Source: JBFJWU01 sp041623475 [NCBI: bacterium] (GTDB taxonomy: Bacteria; J088). From it: a stretch of DNA of 9,411 nucleotides. Location: positions 1 to 9,411 of the forward strand of contig JBFJWU010000113.1 of assembly GCA_041623475.1 (NCBI GenBank), read 5' to 3'. The position numbers and the translations under genes are program-made. The notes beneath the pieces are model-generated. The model did not search any database. It was not told where the DNA came from and saw only the letters and a list, made by a program, of their open reading frames with translations. Shown here piece by piece: positions 1-6,771 of this stretch (position 1 is its first letter; each line of letters opens with the position of its first letter).

Positions 1-31
1 CCGAGCCGGAAACACCCTGACAGCAGCCAAT

Positions 32-57
32 ACGGCGGTATTCCCGGCCGTTATTTT
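32..57 (+). terminator. Possible intrinsic terminator of an upstream gene
   Basis: ACGGCGG (32-38) can pair with CCGCCGT-type bases at 44-51, with one bulged G at 46. This gives a GC-rich stem of about 7 bp and a loop of about 5 nt. The T-rich run TTATTTT (51-57) follows at once, as in Rho-independent terminators. It would end a gene lying left of the window, which cannot be seen. The stem is short and bulged, and the T run overlaps the extended -10 element, so it may be chance. Confidence 0.3.
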
Positions 58-65
58 GCTATAAT
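57..65 (+). promoter_or_regulatory. Extended -10 promoter for the alaC-amgK operon
   Basis: TGCTATAAT is a perfect sigma-70 -10 hexamer (60-65) preceded by the TG of an extended -10. No good -35 hexamer sits 16-18 bases upstream, where the sequence is about GGTATT (37-42). That fits an extended -10 promoter that does not need a strong -35. Transcription would start near 72, leaving a leader of about 87 nt before the alaC ATG at 159. A small inverted repeat, AATAC (29-33) and GTATT (38-42), covers the -35 region and could be an operator. It is the only clear promoter in front of the eight-gene run. Confidence 0.6.
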
Positions 66-101
66 GCGATGTTTGGTTGACGCGCTGGATGACTGAAAAC
101 A

Positions 102-146
102 GCCTGAAATCATTGATAAAACTGTCCACCTCCGGGGATTTCAGGC
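102..146 (+). promoter_or_regulatory. Leader hairpin in the 5' UTR of alaC
   Basis: GCCTGAAATC (102-111) and GATTTCAGGC (137-146) form a perfect 10-bp inverted repeat around a 25-nt loop. The structure ends 12 bases before the alaC start codon, in the region where the ribosome would bind. No U run follows, so it is not a terminator. The loop contains CCACCTCC (126-133), which resembles the anti-Shine-Dalgarno end of 16S rRNA. It could control translation initiation or mRNA stability, or be a protein-binding site. The repeat is seen directly and the function is inferred. Confidence 0.45.
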
Positions 147-158
147 AGAAAGACCACG

Positions 159-1349
159 ATGAGCGAAGAATATCACCGAATTCAAAGACTCCCTCCGTAC
201 GTCTTTAACATTGTCAATGACCTGAAGTACAAGGCCCGGCGCGACGGTGAGGATATTGTTGACCTGGGAATGGGTAATCCAGACCAGGCTACTCCGACGC
301 ATATCACCGACAAACTGGTTGAAGCGGTCCATAATCCCCGCAATCACCGCTACAGTGTCAGCCGCGGTATTTTCCGGCTGCGGACCGCGATATCGGAATG
401 GTACAAGCGACGGTTTGATGTTGATATCGATCCTGATCGGGAAGCGGTGGTCACCATTGGATCCAAAGAAGGATTGAGTCACCTGATGCTGGCTGTGACC
501 GCCCCCGGGGATACGGTCATCGTCCCTGAACCGACGTATCCAATCCATACCTATAGCGTTGTTATCGCGGGTGGCGAGGTCCGGAACATACCCTTGCTGC
601 CTGCTGATGGGCTGGCCGACCGTATTCGCGAGGCGGTCGAGGACACCTGGCCCCGGCCCAAGACATTGTTGCTGAGTTTTCCCCATAATCCGACAACCTT
701 GACAGTTGACATTGAGTTTATGTCACAAATGGTTGACCTGGCACGGGAAAATGAACTTCTTCTTATCCATGACTTTGCCTATGCGGATCTCGGGTTTGAT
801 GGCTACGAGCCGCCAAGTATCTTCCAGGTTCCCGGTGCCAAGGATGTGGCTGTCGAACTGTTTACACTCAGCAAGAGTTACAACATGCCGGGGTGGCGCG
901 TCGGCTTTGTTGTTGGCAACGAGAAACCGGTACAGGCGCTGGTCAGGCTGAAAAGTTACCTGGACTACGGGATGTTCCAGCCGGTCCAGATTGCCAGTAT
1001 CATTGCCCTGGAAGGGCCACAGGACTGCGTCGACGAAATACGTGATCTGTACCGGGGCCGGCGGGATTCGTTGATCCGCGGCCTTAACCGTGCTGGCTGG
1101 CCCATCGAATCGCCCAAGGCGACGATGTTTGTCTGGGCTCCGATTCCTGAACCGTTCGCCGAAATGGGCAGCCTTGAGTTTTCAAAGATGCTGCTGCTGG
1201 AGGGGGGCGTTGCCGTCAGTCCCGGTATTGGTTTCGGCAAACATGGTGACGGTTATGTCCGAATGGCCCTGGTCGAAAACGAGCAGCGGATCAACCAGGC
1301 CGTTCGCGGAATCCGCAAGGTATTCCAGAAACATGGGATTGACCCGTGA
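159..1349 (+). CDS. alaC: Alanine aminotransferase, AlaC type (class I/II PLP)
   Basis: This 396-residue, PLP-dependent cytosolic aminotransferase most likely makes alanine from pyruvate and glutamate. It follows E. coli AlaC (about 412 residues) almost throughout. The N-terminus has [14 protein letters not shown] and the DLGMGNPD motif. SFPHNPTT carries the cofactor-contacting N177, and HDFAYADL carries D205 and Y208. The PLP lysine is K239 in [17 protein letters not shown]368 in YVRMAL should bind the substrate carboxylate. The ATG at 159 matches the family start, although the Shine-Dalgarno sequence is weak (AGAAAG near 147-152) and sits just after the leader hairpin. Its stop overlaps the GTG of hom as GTGA. 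AlaC-like aminotransferases often lie beside hom in bacteria. Other substrates are possible, but the AlaC subgroup is clear. Confidence 0.93.
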   Translation: MSEEYHRIQRLPPYVFNIVNDLKYKARRDGEDIVDLGMGNPDQATPTHITDKLVEAVHNPRNHRYSVSRGIFRLRTAISEWYKRRFDVDIDPDREAVVTIGSKEGLSHLMLAVTAPGDTVIVPEPTYPIHTYSVVIAGGEVRNIPLLPADGLADRIREAVEDTWPRPKTLLLSFPHNPTTLTVDIEFMSQMVDLARENELLLIHDFAYADLGFDGYEPPSIFQVPGAKDVAVELFTLSKSYNMPGWRVGFVVGNEKPVQALVRLKSYLDYGMFQPVQIASIIALEGPQDCVDEIRDLYRGRRDSLIRGLNRAGWPIESPKATMFVWAPIPEPFAEMGSLEFSKMLLLEGGVAVSPGIGFGKHGDGYVRMALVENEQRINQAVRGIRKVFQKHGIDP

Positions 1350-2584
1350 GTTCCCGCGTCCTTGTAGCCGGTTATGGAAATATCGGGAAGCGCACCTGCG
1401 CGATGCTGGCCGCCGGTGGCCTGGAGCTGGTCGGCGTTGTGCGCCGGACGCCTGGGCCATTGAGCGAATTTGCAGACCTGCCAGTCTATGACTCGATTGC
1501 TGACGCCCTGCCTGCATCTCGACCAGACATCTTTGTCGAGTTAATCGGTGGCGTTGACGACGCCGCATCCATGATCCTGTCTGCCATCGACGCGGGCGTT
1601 CACGTCGTAACGGCGAATAAAGCGGTCCTGGCAAGTCGGGGACGCGAAATTGCGGCGGCGGCTGCGTCGCAGGGCGTGTCCGTGCTGGCAGAGGCCTCGG
1701 TCGGCGGAGCTGTGCCGGTAATGCGTGCATTACAGGTCAGCCTGGCCGGCGATGACATCTCGAGCGTCCTGGGCGTCTGGAATGGTACATGTAATTACAT
1801 CCTGACCCGGATGGAGTCTGACGGCACGGCGTTTGACGACGTGTTGGCTGAAGCCCAGCGGCTGGGCTTTGCCGAGCCGGAACCCGGGCTGGACATCGAT
1901 GGTGATGACAGCGCCCACAAGGCCGCGGTCATTGCCCAGACGGCGTTCAGCCAGTTCCCGGATCCGGAGCAGATTGAAGTGGACGGGATTACCAACATCC
2001 GCCTGGATGATATTCGAGTGGCCCTGGGACAGGGGTACCGCCCCAAATTGATAGGCATTGTGTCTGAGCGTCCAGATGGCCTGCTGATTTACGCAGGTCC
2101 GGCGCTGTTGCCCCTGGATCATCCGGTTGCCCGCCTGGACGGTGTAACCAATGGGATCAGCATCCAGTCCGATGCCGTGGGCAGTTTGTTCCTGTCTGGC
2201 CCGGGTGCCGGACCGGGGCCAACAGCGGCCGCGGTCGCAGGGGATGTGCTTTTCCTGGCCAATGGTGGACAGCAGGCACCCCGAGAGCCAAAGGAAACAC
2301 GACTGTCCGACCTGGACCAGGTCGAATTTCCGTTTTACCTGCGTGTCGACGTTCCGGATCAGGCAGGTGTCCTGTCTGAGGTCAGCGGAATTCTGGCCCA
2401 ACATGGAATCAGTATCGAATCAATGGTTCAGCCGCCCCACGAGGGCGAATCCGTGTCGATCCACCTGACGACCCACGGTGCGGCAGTCGGGGCCGTCAAG
2501 GCAGCAGCGGGCCAGCTCCAGGAAACGGATATTGTGTTTGGGGCTGTGCTGTGGATGCCGATCCTGGATGAGTCGGATGACTGA
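1346..2584 (+). CDS. hom: Homoserine dehydrogenase, monofunctional, with ACT domain
   Basis: This enzyme reduces aspartate semialdehyde to homoserine with NAD(P)H, at the branch point to threonine and methionine. It has 412 residues, close to the usual 430, and no aspartokinase domain. The Rossmann nucleotide loop GYGNIGKR is at 9-16. TANK (K92) and WNGTCNYIL (N146) are family motifs. The catalytic Asp and Lys of DDSAHK are D188 and K192. A C-terminal ACT domain runs from about 328 to 405 ([18 protein letters not shown]...). In this family that domain usually gives feedback inhibition by threonine. The start is GTG in a GTGA overlap with the alaC stop, which indicates translational coupling. 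The next gene starts 8 bases before this stop. I see no missing key residue. Confidence 0.94.
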   Translation: MSSRVLVAGYGNIGKRTCAMLAAGGLELVGVVRRTPGPLSEFADLPVYDSIADALPASRPDIFVELIGGVDDAASMILSAIDAGVHVVTANKAVLASRGREIAAAAASQGVSVLAEASVGGAVPVMRALQVSLAGDDISSVLGVWNGTCNYILTRMESDGTAFDDVLAEAQRLGFAEPEPGLDIDGDDSAHKAAVIAQTAFSQFPDPEQIEVDGITNIRLDDIRVALGQGYRPKLIGIVSERPDGLLIYAGPALLPLDHPVARLDGVTNGISIQSDAVGSLFLSGPGAGPGPTAAAVAGDVLFLANGGQQAPREPKETRLSDLDQVEFPFYLRVDVPDQAGVLSEVSGILAQHGISIESMVQPPHEGESVSIHLTTHGAAVGAVKAAAGQLQETDIVFGAVLWMPILDESDD

Positions 2585-3764
2585 TCCTCGACGCGTCTAT
2601 TTCCTGCAACCGGATGGCTGTGCGGACGAGCCGATCGCCGAACTGGACGGGAAGACCCCGCTGGCCGCGGCCAGGACTCCCAATCTGGATCGTTTGGCCC
2701 AACAGGGACGCTGTATCAGTCTGGAAACGATCCCCAAGGGATTCCCGCCCGGCAGTGATATTGGCAACATGAGCCTGCTGGGGTTTGACCCTAATCAGTT
2801 CTTTACCGGTCGCGCACCGATCGAAGCCGCGGCCATGGGGGAAGTACTGGCGGACGATGAAGTTGCGTTCCGATGCAACCTGGTTAATATCGACCATGGC
2901 CAGGATTCGCCGGTTATGGTTGATTTCAGTGCCGGCCATATCGAAACGGACGAGGCGCATCAGTTGATTGCGGCGCTCGCTGAACGATTGCCCGGGGTCA
3001 GGTTGCTGCCCGGGGTCAGCTATCGCCACATTCTGGTTGCGCAACCCGGAAGTGGCAGTGCCGAGACAACCCCCCCGCACGATATCCAGGGACAGTCAGT
3101 AGACGCATACCTGCCTGTCGGCGATTGGTCCCGGCAATGCCTGGAATGGATGGGCATGGCACGCGAGGTCCTGGCGGAACATCCGGTGAACCAGGCCCGC
3201 ATCGACCGCGGCGATCTGCCGGCGACGGATATCTGGCTGTGGGGGCAGGGTGGCGCGACGCAGTTGGAGTCGCTCGAAACCCGGCACGGGCGGACTGGAG
3301 CCATGATCACAGCCGTTGACTTGCTGCGGGGATTGGCTGTGCTCACCGGTATGCGAAACATTGCGGTTCCCGGGGCGACCGGTTTTATTGATACGAATTA
3401 CGCAGGCAAGGCGCAGGCGGCCATTGATGCACCCGAGCCATTTGTATTCCTGCATCTCGAGGCACCTGACGAATCGTCACACATGGGCAGCCTGCCGTAC
3501 AAAATTGAGTCGCTCGAACGGTTTGACGCTGAAATCGTCGGGCCGATCCTGGCCGATGCAGAGCAGGCGGGCGCCCTGATTGTCGTTACTCCGGATCATC
3601 CGACATTGATCCGGACCCGAACCCACGCCCTGGCCAATGTTCCCTGCGTTGTCTGGGATTCCCAAAACCTAGTTGACTCGGGCGTGGCGGGGTACGATGA
3701 ATCGATCGTCGAAACCGGTGAACCGGTACAGGCATGGAGGTTACTGGACAGTGTCTGGGACTGA
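2577..3764 (+). CDS. ApgM-family phosphotransferase, proposed homoserine kinase clade
   Basis: This 395-residue protein belongs to the alkaline-phosphatase superfamily, archaeal-type cofactor-independent phosphoglycerate mutase group. The metal and catalytic residues are all visible: D13 in the PDG motif, nucleophile S60 in PPGSDIGN, D298 and H302 in DESSH, D340 and H341 in PDHPT, and H350. The motifs FRCNLV, SAGHIET, SYRHILV, TPPHDI, HPVN, GAMITAVDLLRG and GATGFIDTNYAGKA match the bacterial subgroup described in protein family databases as proposed homoserine kinase (TIGR02535). Family context for that role is adjacency to hom and absence of GHMP-type thrB. The overlap with hom here supports it. 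True phosphoglycerate mutase activity remains possible. I chose ATG 2577 because homology begins right after it. The reading frame is open back to 2478, but that part is hom sequence in another frame. ATG 2568 is an alternative. It overlaps hom by 8 bases. Confidence 0.85.
   Translation: MTDPRRVYFLQPDGCADEPIAELDGKTPLAAARTPNLDRLAQQGRCISLETIPKGFPPGSDIGNMSLLGFDPNQFFTGRAPIEAAAMGEVLADDEVAFRCNLVNIDHGQDSPVMVDFSAGHIETDEAHQLIAALAERLPGVRLLPGVSYRHILVAQPGSGSAETTPPHDIQGQSVDAYLPVGDWSRQCLEWMGMAREVLAEHPVNQARIDRGDLPATDIWLWGQGGATQLESLETRHGRTGAMITAVDLLRGLAVLTGMRNIAVPGATGFIDTNYAGKAQAAIDAPEPFVFLHLEAPDESSHMGSLPYKIESLERFDAEIVGPILADAEQAGALIVVTPDHPTLIRTRTHALANVPCVVWDSQNLVDSGVAGYDESIVETGEPVQAWRLLDSVWD
3736..3740 (+). 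promoter_or_regulatory. Ribosome binding site for the GlpX-like gene
   Basis: GGAGG is a near-consensus Shine-Dalgarno sequence ten bases before GTG 3751, inside the end of the preceding gene. It supports the GTG start over the upstream in-frame ATG at 3673. It also suggests that this gene has its own strong initiation as well as coupling. Confidence 0.55.
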
Positions 3765-4716
3765 AGGAACAATCAGCCGCGGAGTCGGAATCGACGTCGT
3801 CCGTCTGACCGAGGGTGCCGCGCGTGAAGCGGCCCGAGGTGTTGGCCTGGGGGACGAAGAAGCAATCTATCGTGGTGCCCTGGAGGGGTTCTACCAGAGC
3901 CTGCCCGAAGTGAACTTCCGAATAGCCAACATTTTTGGCGAAGCTGATCCGGAGTGGATTGACAGGGTGCAGGCGTTCAAAAATCAGGAGATGCCGGACG
4001 CTATTTCCGTCGATATTGGCATCCACGTAGTCGAATGCCTGACCGCGTGCGCCCTTGGCGGGCGCAATGCAATGAGCGCTCTTGTTGTTGCGCACGAGGG
4101 CACCATCCGGAGAATTCCGGACATTTACATGGACAAAATCGCCTGTGCGCCAGAGATTCGCGATGTTATCAATTTTGACGACAAGCCGTCGGACCTGCTG
4201 CGGGCGGCAGCCGATGCCAAGAAATCTGCGGTAGATGAGTTGCGCGTTACGATCCTTGACCGGCCGCGAAACCGCCACTGGATCGATGCAGCTCGCAGTG
4301 TTGGCAGTCGAGTGCGATTGATCGCAGATGGTGACCTGGCCGCAGCGATTGCGACGGCGATCCCGAATTCCGGGATCGATATGTTGGTGGGCAGTGGCGG
4401 CGCGATGGAAGGCTGGTTGGCTGCGGCAGCGATGCGAGGCTTGGGGGGCGGATTCCAGGGGCGATTCCTGGTCAAGGACGACGATGATATGCGTTCTTTG
4501 ATCGATGCCGGATTTGATGATCCGCGCAAGCCGATCAACCTGGACGAGGTATTGCCGGAAAAATTGATTTTCAGCGCGACCGGAATTACATCGGGTGATG
4601 TCCTTGACAGCCTGTCTTTTCGTGATGGACGTGCTAACAGCCACTCATTGATGGTGCGGACAGCCAGCGAAACAGTTCGCTGGATTCACAGCGAGCGACT
4701 GGTCGCCCGCAGCTGA
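3751..4716 (+). CDS. GlpX-like protein with altered active site
   Basis: This 321-residue homologue of class II fructose-1,6-bisphosphatase (E. coli GlpX, 336 residues) aligns without gaps at a constant +7 offset from about residue 18 to 220. I used E. coli numbering recalled from memory. Conserved are E64 (E57), E95 (E88), Y126 (Y119) in PDIYMDKI, R173 (R166), D193 and D195 (D186, D188) and E220 (E213), plus FSATGIT near the C-terminus. Replaced are K29 to E36, metal ligand D33 to Y40, metal ligand D85 to H92, G89-T90 to C96-L97 and K164 to R171. The DPIEGT signature is therefore gone. The region after residue 225 is shorter than in E. coli. Normal phosphatase activity looks unlikely, and the true function is unknown. 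GTG 3751 is preceded by GGAGG (3736-3740) at a spacing of 10 and overlaps the previous gene by 14 bases. An upstream ATG at 3673 would lie deep inside that gene. Confidence 0.82.
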   Translation: MSGTEGTISRGVGIDVVRLTEGAAREAARGVGLGDEEAIYRGALEGFYQSLPEVNFRIANIFGEADPEWIDRVQAFKNQEMPDAISVDIGIHVVECLTACALGGRNAMSALVVAHEGTIRRIPDIYMDKIACAPEIRDVINFDDKPSDLLRAAADAKKSAVDELRVTILDRPRNRHWIDAARSVGSRVRLIADGDLAAAIATAIPNSGIDMLVGSGGAMEGWLAAAAMRGLGGGFQGRFLVKDDDDMRSLIDAGFDDPRKPINLDEVLPEKLIFSATGITSGDVLDSLSFRDGRANSHSLMVRTASETVRWIHSERLVARS

Positions 4717-4721
4717 TCTGC

Positions 4722-5294
4722 ATGCCAACCGCTGAACGCGAGGCGCGGATGCAGGCCGTGGCATCCAAACGGTCCAGTTTTGTTACGGTCCTGCTGGATG
4801 GCGTCCACGATCCTCACAATATTGCCGCCGTTCTTCGCAGCGCCGATGCCTTTGGGGTACGAGATGTGCATGTTGTCGAGTCCGGCCAGCAAGTACGGAT
4901 CAGTAACAAGGTTGCCCGGGGAACACAGAATTGGGTCAATCTATATCGGTATCCGTCAGCCACTGTCGCCGGCGGACATCTGCAGCAACAGGGCTATCAG
5001 TTGCTGGTCGCTGCCGCCGGAGAGAACGGGATTGAATTGAACGAATGGATGCCAAGCCAGCGCACGGCGTTTGTCTTTGGTAACGAACACGCTGGGGTTC
5101 GTGAGGATTTGCGGAACATTGCAGACGGGACGTTTCAAATCGATATGGTTGGTATGGTAGAAAGCCTGAATATCAGCGTAGCCTGCGCGATCACATTGCG
5201 ACACGCCCGGACACGCCTGGCGGCCGAACCCCGGTTGTTGCTGGATCACGCCGACAGGCAGGCGCTGGTTGAGCACTGGGGGGCCAGTGGCTGA
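4722..5294 (+). CDS. trmH: TrmH-type tRNA guanosine-2'-O-methyltransferase (SpoU/SPOUT)
   Basis: This 190-residue SPOUT-class methyltransferase is expected to transfer a methyl group from S-adenosylmethionine to the ribose 2'-OH of G18 in the tRNA D-loop. Its length equals that of Thermus TrmH (about 194), and the key residues fall at a constant offset of two. Motif 1 is PHNIAAVLRSADAFG with N33 and catalytic R39. Motif 2 is FGNEHAGV with E122. Motif 3 is MVESLNISVA with S148 and N150, part of the trefoil knot that binds S-adenosylmethionine. The N-terminus matches TrmH rather than the longer RlmB or TrmL-type relatives, although another tRNA or rRNA target cannot be excluded. ATG 4722 lies 5 bases after the previous stop and has no clear Shine-Dalgarno sequence, so it probably relies on coupling. 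gltX begins 8 bases before its stop. Confidence 0.88.
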   Translation: MPTAEREARMQAVASKRSSFVTVLLDGVHDPHNIAAVLRSADAFGVRDVHVVESGQQVRISNKVARGTQNWVNLYRYPSATVAGGHLQQQGYQLLVAAAGENGIELNEWMPSQRTAFVFGNEHAGVREDLRNIADGTFQIDMVGMVESLNISVACAITLRHARTRLAAEPRLLLDHADRQALVEHWGASG

Positions 5295-6771
5295 CGGCCG
5301 CGTAAGATTTGCACCGAGTCCAACCGGCACCCTGCATCTGGGCAATGCCCGGACGGCGCTGTTTAATTTTCTGCTCAGTCGGGCAGAAGGGTATACGTTC
5401 ATCTATCGCAGCGAGGATACCGATCGACAGCGCAGCACGCGTGACAGCGAACAGTCGATCATCGAGGACCTGCGCTGGCTGGGACTGGAATGGGACGAAG
5501 GTCCGGACCTTGGGGGACCCTGCGAACCGTATCGGCAGAGCGAGGCTGGCGATTATTACCGGGGCGTTTTGGAACGACTGCAGGACGACGACAAGGTTTA
5601 CCCTTGTTTTTGTACCCCGGAACAACTTGATAGCGACCGGCAGCAGCAGCAGGCAAACAAGGAAAACCCGGGCTATGTCGGGCGTTGCCGGAACCTGTCG
5701 TCTGAACAACGTCAACAGCATGAGGAACGGGGAGATCCCCACGTCTGGCGACTGCGAATACCTGAATCCGGAACCGTGGATTTTGACGACATCGTCAGGG
5801 GCAAGGTCTCGTTCCCGGTTGGCAATCTTGGGGGGGACCTGATTCTGGCTCGCCGAGATTTGTCACCGACATTTCATTTTGCGGTCGTTGCCGATGATCA
5901 TCGAATGAAGATTTCCCTGGTCCTGCGAGGCGAGGACCACCTGACCAATACAGCCAAACAACTGCTGCTGTATAGGGCCCTGGAATGGGCGCCCCCGCGA
6001 TATGGCCATATGGCGATGATCCTCGGGCCCGACAAGGCGAAGTTGTCAAAAAGGCACGGCGACACGTCCGTCCAGCAATACAGGGCACGAGGAGCCGTCC
6101 CGGGCGCACTGTTGAACTATCTCAGCCTGCTGGGATGGAATCCCGGCGACGACCGCGAATTGATGGAACTTGACGAGATCCTGTCATCATTTTCACTTGA
6201 TCGTCTGGTCAAGAGCGCGGCCGTGTTTGACGAAAAAAAGCTGGCCTGGATGAACGGCCAGTATTTGCGACAAATGGTCCCCGGTAATTTTGTGCAGTTC
6301 AGCCGCCAGTGGCTCGAGAGTTACCATCCGGAATTGATCGAACGGATCGGTGACCGCTGGATCGAAGCGGTCCTGCCATTGTTCCAGGAAAAGGTAGAGT
6401 TCCTTGACGAATTGCCGGGCCACCTTGAAATATTTGTTGACGGCCCGGTGGCGTACGGCAAATCAGAAGAAAAGATTGCCAGGATGGAATCGGCAAAACC
6501 GATTGCCCGGGTCCTGATTGATGCGTGTGACGACGTGCCATCGGGGCTGAGTGCCCGACTGGACTGGTTTGAACGGACCAAAGAGCGCGCGGCGTCCGAA
6601 TCGGGGGCGACCGGGAAACAATTATTCCAGCCGCTGCGCCTGGGAGCGAGTGGCCGGGCCGGGGGGCCCGATCTTGCGCAACTGTATGCGTTGATGGCTC
6701 CGGAGTTGATCAAGGCCCGGTCCCGGTATTTGCTGGAGTACGCAGGCGGGGAAGATGAGGCTACAGAATGA
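5287..6771 (+). CDS. gltX: Glutamyl-tRNA synthetase
   Basis: This class I aminoacyl-tRNA synthetase charges tRNA-Glu with glutamate. Counting from GTG 5287 it has 494 residues, against 471 in E. coli. RFAPSPTG is followed by the HIGH-type motif HLGN (17-20), and the KMSKS-type motif is KLSKR (252-256). The zinc-binding insert has C107, C109 and C134 at the same spacing as E. coli C98, C100 and C125, but the fourth ligand His (E. coli H127) is N136 here. The C-terminal helical anticodon-binding half is present. I cannot tell whether the enzyme also charges tRNA-Gln. The start is uncertain. GTG 5287 gives the usual short N-terminus and has a G-rich stretch (5278-5283) just upstream. TTG 5269 would add six residues. 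It overlaps trmH by 8 bases and cysS by 4. Confidence 0.95.
   Translation: MADGRVRFAPSPTGTLHLGNARTALFNFLLSRAEGYTFIYRSEDTDRQRSTRDSEQSIIEDLRWLGLEWDEGPDLGGPCEPYRQSEAGDYYRGVLERLQDDDKVYPCFCTPEQLDSDRQQQQANKENPGYVGRCRNLSSEQRQQHEERGDPHVWRLRIPESGTVDFDDIVRGKVSFPVGNLGGDLILARRDLSPTFHFAVVADDHRMKISLVLRGEDHLTNTAKQLLLYRALEWAPPRYGHMAMILGPDKAKLSKRHGDTSVQQYRARGAVPGALLNYLSLLGWNPGDDRELMELDEILSSFSLDRLVKSAAVFDEKKLAWMNGQYLRQMVPGNFVQFSRQWLESYHPELIERIGDRWIEAVLPLFQEKVEFLDELPGHLEIFVDGPVAYGKSEEKIARMESAKPIARVLIDACDDVPSGLSARLDWFERTKERAASESGATGKQLFQPLRLGASGRAGGPDLAQLYALMAPELIKARSRYLLEYAGGEDEATE

Noticed and set aside
89-208. Small upstream reading frame of 39 codons starting in the leader ([12 protein letters not shown]...) and overlapping the alaC start
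   Set aside because: It has no Shine-Dalgarno sequence, no run of threonine, alanine or isoleucine codons as in an attenuation peptide, and its second half only shadows alaC.
141-686. Long minus-strand reading frames opposite alaC, hom, gltX and cysS
   Set aside because: They are shadows of GC-rich coding sequence, low in recognisable motifs, and lie opposite well-supported genes.
699-734. Two TTGACA boxes (699-704, 706-711) inside alaC as an internal promoter
   Set aside because: No acceptable -10 hexamer lies 16-18 bases downstream of either box, and the stretch codes for conserved AlaC residues.
2478-2576. N-terminal extension of the ApgM-like gene
   Set aside because: The added residues are the hom 3' end in another frame, rich in Arg, Ser and Cys. 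Family homology begins right after ATG 2577.
2990-3019. Direct repeat GCCCGGGGTCAG, two copies 18 bases apart
   Set aside because: It encodes LPGVRLLPGV in frame at a place where the family has a similar segment before YRHLLV. It is probably not a recent duplication or a regulatory repeat.
3673-3750. N-terminal extension of the GlpX-like gene from ATG 3673
   Set aside because: It lies inside the preceding gene and has no match to GlpX. GTG 3751 has a GGAGG at good spacing.
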